This document shows positions 19,829 to 29,196 of a DNA stretch of 64,000 nt, one piece after another. Positions within the stretch are counted from its first letter, which is position 1. The number at the start of each line of letters is the position of its first letter. The DNA is from Sugiyamaella lignohabitans (Eukaryota > Ascomycota > Dipodascomycetes > Dipodascales > Trichomonascaceae): positions 5,146,001 through 5,210,000 of the forward strand of contig NC_031672.1 in assembly GCF_001640025.1 (NCBI RefSeq), given 5' to 3'. The position numbers were made by a program, and so were the translations under genes. The notes below the pieces were generated by a model. That model did not search any database. It worked only from the letters and a program-made list of their open reading frames with translations, and had not been told where the DNA came from.

Positions 19829-22105
19829 ATGCAAGCAGTGTTGGATTCTACTTTACTGCCAGCTACTTTTAGCTCTCATGATTTTGCTATGTCTTCCATG
19901 CAGAGTCCCATGGCCTCATACCCGGATCAACAACACCAGCAACAGCACCAACAACACCAGCATCAACAACACCAACAACAACAGAATCATCAACAACAAC
20001 AACAACCACATCTCCAACAACACGGACAAACCCAGTTTCAGCATTATCAACAGTACTCCTCACAACAACACCCACAGCATCAACCTCAAGTTGTAAACCA
20101 ACCTATTTCCCCCAACTCTTATCCCGAGGGAATGGTTTATGACAAGAGACATGGTGCTGGTGCTGGTGGTCAGGTATCAGTTGCAGCAGCAGCTGCTGCC
20201 GCTGTAGCTGCTAATGCTTCTCCTTCTTCCACTCCTTCTACTACTAGAATGGCTCCTCCTACTCCAGAGAGATCCAGAAACCCATCTCGAGTGGATATTC
20301 CTACTTTACACAGTCCTCATTCAGGATCTGGGTCGAGTGGTAATTCTGCTACTGGCACAAACTCAGCAGCTTCAGCAGCAGCACAAGCTGCTGCTGCCGC
20401 TGCGGCCGCTGCTGCTAATAGCAGTTCTAATTCATCAACTTCTTTGGCCACAGCTGGCGCTGGTTCTGCTCGCTTGGCTGATGATAATAGTCTTGTGTGC
20501 ATTCTGTCTCCTTTAGGAACCATTCTGTATGTTAGTCCATCGTCCACCACCTTCCTTGGCTCATACCCTAACGACATTGCCGGAAGTTCCATCATGGATT
20601 ATATCCATCCCGACGATTTGGATCAGTTTATCTCGTCTATGAGTGCCATTGTTTCCAATGGTACTTCGCTGCAAATGATTTATCGACTCAAGTTTGCTGC
20701 TAATCAATACAGAGTGTATGAAGGGTTTGGTCGTCCATCCAACGAAGAGGTTGATGGATATCAAGGCATGGGTCAAGGTATGGTTCTAATTTCCAAACCA
20801 GCTACTAATAATCATCACAACCAAAGCAATGGACCTCCTAGTCCCACCAGTTCATCTAATGAAAGTATTTGGTCGAGACGCCAGGCTTCTCGCATGCAAA
20901 AGGGTCTTGTTCTTAATCAAGCTCCTGCTAAGCTTGAATATAATGAACACCAACAAATCCGATCCGGTCCTGCTACTGCTGCTACTAATTCCACCTCTTC
21001 GTCAAATGGTATGGTTTCTATGACGCCTCTTGATGCAGCATCAGTTTCTTTGTATGACCAATCACCGTTGTCGGTTGCTACTAATGGCTATACATCGACC
21101 ATTTCTCCATATGAAGAAGATATTTCGCACTCATCGTCGTCATCCTCTTTACTCAGTGGTCTTAATCCACCACCTTCGGCCACTCCGTCACTTGTATCGT
21201 TTGACGACTCGACAAACTGGAATATTGACGGTCCACCACTTTCAGCAACAGCAGCCACTGGTTCAGGTGCATATCCTTATGGCTATTCAGGTATGCGATC
21301 ATATTCATACTTTGATATGGGTAATGATTCAACGATTATGGAAGAACTGAAGTCGCCAAGAGCCGCTCCTAACGATTATTACCCCGTTAAGGACGACTCG
21401 ACGCTGAATTCGATGAACCAGTCGGCCAATATGGAGAACCACAGTTACTGGGACAATGTGGCTAATAGCGAGCTTGTATCGCCCAACTTTTTTGTTCCTA
21501 ATTCAGGAGCAAGTACCGGTTCGTCTTCGTCAACACCCACTTCAGCCTCTAACATGCATACACTACCAAAAACTACATACAGTCCGAGTGCCTCGTATTT
21601 TGTCGATTCGGCAGCACAAGCACGAGCCAAATCATACTCACTTCCCGGACTGTTTGACGTCAATGCTCCTGTTCGATACCAACCGTACCACCAAGCAGGT
21701 GTTTCGTCATCAGCAAATGCCGCTGGCGGCAACCACAGCCACATTGATTTCTCGGGCTATTCCATGTCGGTGAAAAAGTCGCCTGTTGATGGCGGTTATC
21801 TTAACGGACAGGCGGTCCGTAAAGCCAATGTAAACAGTCTGGCCAAGACAAGAAAGCTGTCTAAACCACCATCAATGTCGACTCTGCCGAACATGGCGTC
21901 ATCCAACCTCATCAACAAGACGCGCCGAAAGAGCAAGCAGCAAAACAGAGACGACATGATGCTGTACGTGTGCACCGAGTGTGGAGTCAAGGAGTCGCCT
22001 GAGTGGAGAAAGGGACCCAAGGGACCCAAAACACTCTGCAACGCCTGTGGTCTCCGATGGGCTAAGTGGACCAGACAAAAGTCGACCTCTCACGACGACA
22101 AGTAA
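19829..22105 (+). CDS. wc-2: White collar 2-like regulator (PAS domain + GATA zinc finger)
   Basis: Single exon, 758 residues. An N-terminal Gln/His-rich stretch (about 34-90) and poly-Ala runs (near 117-127 and 185-196) precede a PAS domain (about 218-310; [18 protein letters not shown], then [11 protein letters not shown]). A long Ser-rich middle leads to one GATA zinc finger (about 715-740; [20 protein letters not shown] followed by [13 protein letters not shown]) near the C-terminus. The C-x2-C-x18-C-x2-C spacing and the [15 protein letters not shown] end are typical of the WC-2 class, which pairs with a WC-1 photoreceptor to control blue-light and clock genes. No WC-1 is in the window. 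A light role is inferred from the family only. Confidence 0.87.
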   Translation: MQAVLDSTLLPATFSSHDFAMSSMQSPMASYPDQQHQQQHQQHQHQQHQQQQNHQQQQQPHLQQHGQTQFQHYQQYSSQQHPQHQPQVVNQPISPNSYPEGMVYDKRHGAGAGGQVSVAAAAAAAVAANASPSSTPSTTRMAPPTPERSRNPSRVDIPTLHSPHSGSGSSGNSATGTNSAASAAAQAAAAAAAAAANSSSNSSTSLATAGAGSARLADDNSLVCILSPLGTILYVSPSSTTFLGSYPNDIAGSSIMDYIHPDDLDQFISSMSAIVSNGTSLQMIYRLKFAANQYRVYEGFGRPSNEEVDGYQGMGQGMVLISKPATNNHHNQSNGPPSPTSSSNESIWSRRQASRMQKGLVLNQAPAKLEYNEHQQIRSGPATAATNSTSSSNGMVSMTPLDAASVSLYDQSPLSVATNGYTSTISPYEEDISHSSSSSSLLSGLNPPPSATPSLVSFDDSTNWNIDGPPLSATAATGSGAYPYGYSGMRSYSYFDMGNDSTIMEELKSPRAAPNDYYPVKDDSTLNSMNQSANMENHSYWDNVANSELVSPNFFVPNSGASTGSSSSTPTSASNMHTLPKTTYSPSASYFVDSAAQARAKSYSLPGLFDVNAPVRYQPYHQAGVSSSANAAGGNHSHIDFSGYSMSVKKSPVDGGYLNGQAVRKANVNSLAKTRKLSKPPSMSTLPNMASSNLINKTRRKSKQQNRDDMMLYVCTECGVKESPEWRKGPKGPKTLCNACGLRWAKWTRQKSTSHDDK

Positions 22106-22435
22106 ACCAACACCACATCTTCTATAACCACCATCACAACCACCGCCACCACAACTACATCTATGACACCACTATTACACTAACTACAAATGTTACACCA
22201 CTGCCACCTCTATTACAACTACCACTACAACTACAACTATTACTATTACTACTACAGCAGCCAGTGCAACTGCCATTCCGAGCGGCAAAGCTAATGTACA
22301 TTACGTTCTAACACCACACCACGCCCACCACCCGGTCCACTGAATCCCTATATTATTTTTATTATAATTTCTCATGAATACTTCACGATTTTTAATTAAT
22401 ACACTATTTCGCATCACACGCACACGGCCCTAGCC

Positions 22436-22491
22436 TGCCTCCGGCGGCTGGGGCTCCGCCCCAGACCCTGGTTGCTCCTGCTTCGCAGGAG
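22436..22491. repeat. Half palindromic element, left A arm
   Basis: Complete A-type left arm (TGCCTCCGGCGG to CTCCTGCTTCGCAGGAGT), directly followed after about 22 bases by a full copy in the same orientation. Confidence 0.88.
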
Positions 22492-22513
22492 TTTTTTCAC
22501 GGGGACCTTTGAC

Positions 22514-22656
22514 TGCCTCTGGCGGCTGGGGCGCTGTCCCAGACCCCGTGGCTCCTGCTTCGCAGGAGTTTTCGCGAAGGGGCTGTGGACGCAACGACTC
22601 GAGCGCAGCGAGAGGAGCAACCCGGGTCTGGGGCGGAGCCCCAGCCGCCGGAGGCA
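22514..22656. repeat. Full palindromic GC element (A left, B right)
   Basis: Left arm slightly diverged (TGCCTCTGGCGG, GGCGCTGTCCC), right arm consensus. With the preceding half copy this makes a one-and-a-half-unit array. Confidence 0.9.
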
Positions 22657-23655
22657 GCACCCACCCCAACTGGTCCCGTGTGACGCCGCCTGCAACTGGC
22701 GATGTTGCCAGAAAAGAAGCCCGTGAGGGGGTGGCCAGGGCGGGCAGCTCGTCTGTTGGTGGCCCGAACTGGGCTGCAGCGAGAGGAAACGTTTTCTTGG
22801 CTAATATGGATGCAGGGCTCGAAGAAGAACAATGCGTGATAGCGGCAGTTATCAGGAAAGGAGAGTGTGCGAAACCCCAGAAAAGAAAACAAAAAAAAAA
22901 AATGGCGGCTGCCAGGTGGTTTCAGATAATCCAATGCCTAGTATGGCATATGGCATTTTAAGGCGTTTTTTAACAGCAAACTTAAATTTTATATGAAAGT
23001 ATATCATGCGTGTTGCCGGCTGTATTGTCCGGTTATATCCAGACAGGCTGACAGGCTGACAGGCTGTTTCAGACCGAGCACCTCATATGCCAAGTTCTGG
23101 ATCGATAGATATACACGTTTGGACGACCAAGAAAGCAAGAAAAAGGAGAGCCAGTAAAAGAAACGGGGTGCTGATTGGCATGGACCAGTCAGGTGGACTC
23201 CGGTCGGCGGCTGAATAGGGAAAATACCCGGATCATGGGCGCTGCCCACCATTTAGAGTTTGGGTTGATGCCTGTCAGGTTCGTGGTGCCTGCCTCGTTG
23301 GTTGCAGCTTGCCCACTAAACTTTAAACTGTAGACAGCAAGTTCCACATACCCACTAAAAACGCCCTCGCCGCTCCAGACAAAGAAACGACATGATGCAA
23401 CGCTATTTAACCGACCTAGGTCAAACAGGCGACTCAGGCGACCAACACTGCCCACCCTCACTTGCATCAATCTGTCTGACGCAAGATAAGAACCGGCCAT
23501 ACAGGAGCAACATCGGGCCACCAACAGCATTCACGACCCTGAAACCGGACACACCCGATCCACGATCGCGGGCCACGAGACCTCCGATCCCACCATCCTC
23601 TTCACGACCCTGTTTCTATTCTGGTAACAAGGGCCTGGTACCACGGGAGGGGGTG

Positions 23656-23797
23656 TGCCTCCGGCGGCTGGGGCTCCGCCCCAGACCCTGGTTGCTCCTC
23701 TCGCTGCGCTCGAGTCGTTCCGTCTCCGGTCCCCTCACAAACTGCTGCGAAGTAGGAGCAACCAGATTCTGGGGCGAAGCCCCAGCCGCCGGAGGCA
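23656..23797. repeat. Full palindromic GC element in duplication unit 1 (B left, A right)
   Basis: Left arm consensus; right arm diverged (CTGCTGCGAAGTAGGAGC, GATTCTGGGGCGAAGCCCC). Preceded by GGGAGGGGGTG and followed by a C-rich flank. Confidence 0.9.
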
Positions 23798-24085
23798 GTC
23801 CCCCACCCTCCCAGAGGGATTTTAGGGAGCAAAATATTATATACAGCCCGTAATGAGCCCGGTGGGTTGTGCAGGACCCTGTATTTTGAGTTATGATTTG
23901 GAGATTATCTCGGTTGTGATCGTGGAGTGGCTTGTGCGGCATGGGCGGCGCGGGCGGCGGGAGTCAGGTGTGGTTTCCGAAGATGCACGGCCGTCCTAAG
24001 TAAATTGGATAAATATCATTTATTACACAGGTTTGTTGTTACTGTGAAATAAATTAGCTTGATAAAGCAATCAATAACATACAAA

Positions 24086-24271
24086 ATGGATGATGTTAAA
24101 AGACCTAGAGGTCTTGACAAAGGCGCACAAAGTATCGCTGCTTTCATGTTTTTTGCATTAGTTTTAATAATCCTCCAGACGGTAGTACTTCAAGATATTA
24201 CGAGTCAGCTCAAGGCACAGTCTGAAATTTTGCGAAATATTAATAAATCAATAAGCCAAAGTACAAATTAG
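24086..24271 (+). CDS. Small single-pass membrane protein, copy 1 (unknown function)
   Basis: The frame is open from ATG at 24059, but the ATG at 24086 has the better yeast context (ACAAAATGG) and is taken as the start (61 residues). The protein has a short basic N-terminus (DDVKRPRGLDKG), one membrane segment (about 17-37, AAFMFFALVLIILQTVV) and a polar, probably helical tail (DITSQLKAQSEILRNINKSI). No family is recognised. A second copy lies 1239 bp downstream. The tail is nearly identical between copies while the membrane segment changed but stayed hydrophobic, which suggests a real, constrained protein. Confidence 0.55.
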   Translation: MDDVKRPRGLDKGAQSIAAFMFFALVLIILQTVVLQDITSQLKAQSEILRNINKSISQSTN

Positions 24272-24788
24272 CCATAGGCCATCACGAAGTCTCTGTAATC
24301 GAGAAAAGATGCATTTGGAGTGATGTTTAAGAATCAGAGGGTTGTTGAAGCCATAGTTGAGAGGTGGCTTCAGGGACTGAACGAAGAAGTATTTGCATAC
24401 TAAGATCAGATGGGATGGGATAGGCAATGGCTGAAAATGTTGACGATAAGCAGTAATATAACGTGGCAGAGTATTAATATCACCATTCCCGGAACGAAGA
24501 AGAGGAATCTTAAGCGAGTCACCAGTACTATAAGACTGCTGTGGAACAGATAAAGACTGAGATGGCTTAGGTAATGCGGAGTGTGAAAGAGCATGACGGT
24601 GAGCATCAGGAGAGTCAGGAGACTGAGGTGGACCAGGGGGACCAGGGGGACCAGAAGAGGAATATGTATGTTGAACAACAGTGGGAATTGAACTGGGAAC
24701 TGAAGTTGTAGTGGGAACCTGGTAAGAATCCAACAAAGGGGAAGGAACCGTAGGAATTGAAGAAGAATCCGAAGTGGAAGGAGGCAGT
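24248..24788 (-). pseudogene. Gag-like retroelement relic, copy 1
   Basis: The minus-strand frame is open from just after an in-frame stop at about 24788. It encodes a Pro/Ser/Thr-rich start (SSSGPPGPPGPPQSP) and then GDINTLPRYITAYRQHFQPL and a hydrophobic stretch. Layout and composition resemble the Gag of fungal LTR retrotransposons; no protease, reverse transcriptase or LTR is visible. Its 3' end overlaps the end of the small membrane-protein gene on the other strand. A family assignment cannot be made by eye. Confidence 0.35.
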
Positions 24789-24920
24789 TAAGGAATATAA
24801 CCGGAAGCATTGAGGGGCATGAGCCTGAAACCGGACACACCCGATCCACGATCGCAGGCCACGAGACTTCGATCCCGCCGTCCTTTTCACGACCCTGTTT
24901 CTATTCTGGTAACAATAGCC

Positions 24921-25047
24921 TGCTTCCGGCGGCGACCCTGGTTGCTCCTATCGCTGCGCTCGAGTCGTTCCGTCTCCGGTCCCCTCGCAAACTCCTGCGA
25001 AGCAGGAGCAACCAGGGTCTGGGGCGGAGCCCCAGCCGCCGGAGGCA
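24921..25047. repeat. Palindromic GC element in duplication unit 2 (B left, A right; internal deletion)
   Basis: The left arm lacks the TGGGGCTCCGCCCCA hairpin (reads TGCTTCCGGCGGCGACCCTG); the right arm is consensus and better preserved than in unit 1. Confidence 0.88.
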
Positions 25048-25324
25048 GTCCTTCACCCTCCCGGAGGGGTTTTAGGGTGCAAAATGTTATATACAGCCCG
25101 TAAGGGGCCCGGTGGGTGTAGCAGGACCCTGTTTTTCGAGCTATAATTTGGAGATTTATCTCGGTCGTAAATCGTGGAGTGGCTTGTGCGGCGTTGGCGG
25201 CGGGTGTCAGTGTTTCCGAAGATGCACGGCCGTCACAAGTAAATTTGGATAAATATCATTTATTACACAGGTTGTTGTTATTGTGAAATAAATTAGCTTG
25301 ATAAAGCAATCAATAACATACAAA

Positions 25325-25510
25325 ATGGATAATGTTAAAAGACCTGGAGGTCTTCACAAAGGTGCACTAAGTATCGTTGCTCTCATGCTTATTGCAGTAT
25401 TTTTAATAGCCGTCAATACGATAGTACTTCAAGATATTACGAGTCAGCTCAAGACACAGTCTGAAATTTTGCGAACTATTAATAAATCAATAAGTCAAAG
25501 TAACAAATAG
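25325..25510 (+). CDS. Small single-pass membrane protein, copy 2 (unknown function)
   Basis: Paralogue of 24086-24271, same length (61 residues from the ATG in ACAAAATGG). Basic N-terminus (DNVKRPGGLHKG), membrane segment (LSIVALMLIAVFLIAV) and the conserved tail DITSQLKTQSEILRTINKSI. There are no stops or frameshifts relative to copy 1, although the neighbouring antisense gag-like frame has drifted. Function unknown. Confidence 0.55.
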   Translation: MDNVKRPGGLHKGALSIVALMLIAVFLIAVNTIVLQDITSQLKTQSEILRTINKSISQSNK

Positions 25511-25585
25511 CCACAGGTCATCACGAAGTCTCTGTAATCGAGAAAGATGCCTTTGGAGTGATCCATGGTCTTAATTATCACTACT

Positions 25586-25816
25586 TCATACATGTTGGAG
25601 AATCAGAGGGTTGTTGAAGCCATAGTTGAGAGGTGGCTTCAGGGGCTGAACGAAGAAGTATTTGCATACTAAGATCAGATGGGATAGGTAAATGATTTGA
25701 AAATGTTGACGATAAGCAGTAATATAACGTGGCAGAGTATTAATATCAACACATTCCAGGAATAAGGAAGAGAAATGCAAGTCACCAGTACTATAAGACT
25801 GGTGCGGAACAGACAA
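25586..25816 (-). pseudogene. Gag-like retroelement relic, copy 2 (frame-disrupted)
   Basis: Retains DINTLPRYITAYRQHF and the VCKYFFVQPLKPPLNYGFNN block of copy 1, but the segments between differ by small insertions and deletions and the Pro-rich start is missing. Confidence 0.35.
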
Positions 25817-26539
25817 AATGAATGAATTAATAAGTTTAGAGACCTATACTATACATAATTAATACAATTCAAACAGGAACAGACAAAGACTGAGATACAT
25901 TTGAAGCGATGTTGGAGAGCGGCAGGACGGCTGACATGTGGAGGTAATCGGTAGACGCCGGGGATAACGGATAAGCTATCGGGAAGCAGGAACCATGACA
26001 GTGGGGAAGGCGCCGCACGGGAGCTTGTGTATGAATTTCCAGAACAGGTAATATCACTCTGGAGCGCGGCGCGGTCCTTTGTTTCCGTGGTTACATCAGC
26101 GAGGAGGTCGAGGAGTGTCCTGGCAGATCACGCTGGGAGAACGAGGGAGAGAGTTTATTTATTTTGATTTTGCATCTGTTTTACATTGCATCCTGATTCT
26201 GGTGTATCTGTAAACCACCGATAAAGTGAAAACAAGGTCAATATTAGCATAGCTGAGATACACGGACCAGAACCCCGCCATTTACCTAGAGCTCATACTG
26301 TCCGCATAGTTCATGGTCTCCCTGCAACGACCGTCTGGCTATATATATAAAGTACCGAGCTGTGTCCTGTTGCGAACCTAACTTCTTATTCTCTAGTCAA
26401 TATCTTTTTCTTTGATTTGATTTGATTTGATTAGCTAGACAGGATTCTCGTCCCATATTCACTTCACAATACTTCCCACGATTTTACACGTTCAAGTTTT
26501 TCATTACTAAACAGTTTGCTTTCAGTTTGCTAACACAAA
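25817..26539. other. Upstream region of UBC11
   Basis: About 720 bases. The distal part shows no gene. The proximal part holds a TATA-like motif and a TTTGA microsatellite (26414-26432) in a T-rich leader before the ATG. Confidence 0.5.
26340..26354 (+). promoter_or_regulatory. Probable TATA element of UBC11
   Basis: TATATATATAAAGTA about 190 bases before the UBC11 ATG, a usual distance in yeasts. Called from sequence and position only. Confidence 0.4.
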
Positions 26540-27285
26540 ATGGCTTCCTCCGACGCACAAAACGTAGCCCCTCAGGCTGTATCGTCCAAACTGGGCGCCT
26601 CCACAGTCCAAGTTCCCGATGGACACTCGGTCACCAAACGTCTTCAGAGCGAGCTCATGCAACTGATGGTGAGTATTTCCTGGAGGGTCACATGCCTCCG
26701 GCGGCTGGGGCGCTGCCCCAGACCCCGTAGCTCCTGCTTCGCAGGAGACTGCTGCGACCGTCGACGCAACGACTCGAGCGAAGCGAGAGGAGCAACCAGG
26801 GTCTGGGGCGGAGCCCCAGCCGCCGGAGGCAGGCCCCACCCCCCAGAACACCGGTAACTAACTGATAAACGCAGATGTCGCAAACACCAGGAATCTCGGC
26901 GTTTCCCGAGTCGGACTCGAACCTGTTGCAATGGACAGGTACTATTGACGGACCCGAGGGCACGCCTTATGAGGGTCTGAGTTTCAAGATCTCGCTGCAC
27001 TTTCCTCAGAAGTATCCGTTTGTGGCGCCCACTTTGAAGTTCATCAGTCCTATGTGGCACCCTAATATCGATATGGCAGGAAACATTTGTCTAGATATTC
27101 TTAAGGAGAAGTGGTCGGCTATTTATAACGTTCAGACCATTCTATTGTCTCTTCAGTCGCTGCTTGGTGAACCCAATAACAGCTCGCCTCTCAATGCCGA
27201 GGCTGCTAGTTTATGGGACCGTGATCCTGCCGAGTACAAGCGTCGTGTGCTGCTCAGATCGCATGGAGAAGGTGGTAGTGCTTAA
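26540..27285 (+). CDS. UBC11: Ubiquitin-conjugating enzyme E2, UBE2C/Ubc11 type (intron contains a GC element)
   Basis: Two exons, 26540-26668 and 26875-27285, giving 179 residues, the same length as human UBE2C. Exon 1 ends in [11 protein letters not shown] and exon 2 continues [20 protein letters not shown], matching the family without gap. The active-site Cys is residue 115 ([16 protein letters not shown]), and [13 protein letters not shown] is the family signature. UBE2C works with the anaphase-promoting complex to ubiquitinate mitotic regulators such as cyclins and securin. The 206-nt intron starts GTGAGT, ends CTAACTGATAAACGCAG, and holds one complete palindromic element. Exon 1 ends on a codon boundary and exon 2 begins with ATG, so exon 2 alone could be mistaken for a truncated E2. 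Confidence 0.95.
26693..26831. repeat. Full palindromic GC element inside the UBC11 intron (A left, B right)
   Basis: Consensus-quality copy filling two thirds of the 206-nt intron; donor lies 24 bases before it, branch-like CTAAC about 25 bases after it. A C-run follows the right end. Confidence 0.93.
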
Positions 27286-27721
27286 GTCTCACTATCTGAG
27301 ATATATGCTCTTATGCTTGTCCTGTTATAAATCTGGATTTGATCCAGACAGACAGTGGGCATTTAAGATGGACGAATCAAGTACGTTATGCGATTTCAGT
27401 ACGGTGGTTTTATATTTATATATGTACTGCTCAGTACTTATTTATACCCAAATAATAAATAGAATTGACGACCCTCTGGGTCTGACTTGGCAATGAATTG
27501 GATGCCGGCATCTGACGAGAATACAGAGTCAAACTGATGAAAGTCGACCTAATAATCGGATGGTTTTTATGTAAAAAGTCGATGGGAAGTTTGGCTTGCA
27601 GTGACGAGAACACTTCAGATATTTTTCAGATGTTTTTAATATTGCTGTATTTGGGATCACAGCAAATGTGTATCAATAGTAGCTCAGTCAGCAGATCAGA
27701 GGCCTATGCTCGACAGGGTTA
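27286..27721. other. Convergent intergenic region UBC11 / IES4
   Basis: About 435 bases, AT-rich in the middle (TTTATATTTATATATG near 27410), consistent with 3' ends of both genes. No other feature is seen. Confidence 0.5.
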
Positions 27722-28495
27722 TCAGGTCGCCACCTGTTCAAGTTTAACAGCTGTGGTATCTGTCTTTTCAGATGTTGGTGGTTCAGTATTCGACCCACTA
27801 GCATCATCAGCCCGTGTCTTGTCATCAGTATTCACGTCACTGGTTGGTTTGTTCGGATCATTATTTTCCTTGCCAGCATGTTTGCCGGTATCTCTTGCAT
27901 CGCCTTTGTCAGTTGTGTCTTTTGATTTCCCAGTAGTTTCACTATTATCTTTATTGGATGATGATTTATTCGATGCCTTATTACTCTTAGCATCGCCTGT
28001 CTTGTCTTTATCAGACATATCTTTGTCGGGCTCACCAGTCCATACTCCAAGAGCGTACCTCACACCTGTAAAAGATGAAATCTGTACTTCTTTTTTTGTC
28101 CACCGCCGACATGGTTTTCCCGACCTATCAAGAGCTTTCACACCAGCTACAGTCGCAGCCATTGCGGTCTTAGGACCGGGACCACCAGATCCCGAAGGTT
28201 TGGGAGTTCCTACATGGTCGTCACCACCGTATGGCGAGGAAGGAGCCTGTAATGCCCGACTACTGCCACTGCCATCAGCCCCAGCAGCGCTTCCTTTTGG
28301 ACCTTTTCTCTTGCCAGGACCACCTTTGCTCTTCGACGCTTTCGGTTCTGGCGTCCCTCCCGGCGTCGGCGACGACGCCAGGTTTCCTGCTAGGGCATTT
28401 TTCACTCTTGAGTGTGTCGGCGTGGCCGGCACCGTCCTCAGAAAGTCGCCCGGAACCCGTAGCACGACGATTTTGCTCTTTTTCGCTGGCGCCAT
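27722..28495 (-). CDS. IES4: INO80 chromatin-remodelling complex subunit Ies4
   Basis: Single exon. I use the ATG at 28495-28493 (MAPAKKSKIVVLRVPGDFL, 257 residues), since the family begins with a KIV.LR.P segment; an upstream in-frame ATG at 28528 would add 11 non-conserved residues. The middle holds the Ies4 core VKALDRSGKPCRRWTKKEVQ followed by ISSFTGVRYALGVW. The remainder is disordered, rich in Lys/Ser/Asp/Thr. Ies4 is a fungal-specific subunit of the INO80 nucleosome remodeller and in S. cerevisiae is phosphorylated by checkpoint kinases. Confidence 0.82.
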   Translation of the reverse strand: MAPAKKSKIVVLRVPGDFLRTVPATPTHSRVKNALAGNLASSPTPGGTPEPKASKSKGGPGKRKGPKGSAAGADGSGSSRALQAPSSPYGGDDHVGTPKPSGSGGPGPKTAMAATVAGVKALDRSGKPCRRWTKKEVQISSFTGVRYALGVWTGEPDKDMSDKDKTGDAKSNKASNKSSSNKDNSETTGKSKDTTDKGDARDTGKHAGKENNDPNKPTSDVNTDDKTRADDASGSNTEPPTSEKTDTTAVKLEQVAT

Positions 28496-29196
28496 CGTGT
28501 CACTTGTACAACATCGAGCTTGGATCACGAACTTTCATTTATAAATCATCACCAGCCGCGCGGGTCTCCCCTGGTCCACCACTCGGTTCAGCACAGTCAG
28601 GGCTCCACTGACCTCCACTGGGGCCATTGGGGTCGAATCTGGCGATGCTAACTCATAAACAGACTGTGGTAATAGTGTGCTCCCATTGGGGCCTGCATGG
28701 CCACTGGACCCTGAGGTGGACCCTGCATAGGGTCCCCGGACTGCCTCCGGCGGCTGGGGCTCTGCCCCAGACCCCGTAGCTCCTGCTTCGCAGGAGACTA
28801 CTGGGACCGTCGACGCAACGACTCGAGCGCAGCGAGAGGAGCTGGGGGGTCTGGGGCGCAGCCCCAGCCGCCGGAGGCAGACGGCGAGAAGCTAGAAAGT
28901 GATGATTGTATACAATAATACACATGCTATAAACCGATACCCAAAAACACAATAAAAAACACAATAAAAACCACAAATAAATACCCGAACACAACATAAA
29001 AAACCCGAAGTCATAATAGTAATAATAATAGTAAAGTAGCAGTAGCAGTACTGAACAACAGCTGCGAGAGGAGTCCAATACTGTTCAAACAGTTAACCCA
29101 AACCAAAGAACAACAACAAAAAAAATAATAAAAAAAAAATACAATGATGCCAGATCGTCACAAATAAATTAAACAGGAGGGAGAAAACAATGGAAT
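28496..29196. other. Intergenic region IES4 promoter / FUN19 3' end
   Basis: About 700 bases with a full palindromic element (28742-28879) and an A-rich downstream part (AATAAAAAACACAATAAAAA, 28950-29150) likely belonging to the FUN19 3' region. Confidence 0.55.
28742..28879. repeat. Full palindromic GC element (A left, B right)
   Basis: Near-consensus copy with the ACTACTGGGACCGTCGACGC spacer typical of the family. Confidence 0.92.

Larger units (their letters stand above)
22106..23655. other. Region downstream of the WC-2-like gene
   Basis: The start carries CAC/ACTAC-type low-complexity sequence (about 22106-22300), likely 3' UTR. Palindromic elements lie at 22436-22491 and 22514-22656. 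An ACAGGCTG direct repeat (three units, about 23042-23067) follows. No gene is supported. Confidence 0.5.
23532..24788. repeat. Tandem duplication, unit 1
   Basis: Unit starts near CCTGAAACCGGACACACCCG and contains, in order, a palindromic element, a 60-70-codon membrane-protein frame and a minus-strand gag-like frame. The same order recurs at about 24820-25816 with strong nucleotide identity through coding and non-coding parts. The offset is about 1287 bp at the left end and 1239 bp at the small gene, mostly because the second element copy has lost part of an arm. Confidence 0.9.
24820..25816. repeat. Tandem duplication, unit 2
   Basis: Second copy of the 23532-24788 unit, with element, small membrane gene and gag-like frame in the same order. 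The gag-like part is cut short near 25816, where similarity to unit 1 ends. Confidence 0.88.

Noticed and set aside
26875..27285. Truncated E2 starting at the exon 2 methionine
   Set aside because: Splicing to exon 1 restores the complete UBE2C N-terminus with canonical signals.
27537..28544. 335-codon plus-strand open frame
   Set aside because: Antisense to IES4, whose reading has clear family motifs; Ser/Leu-rich shadow of a Lys/Ser-rich protein.
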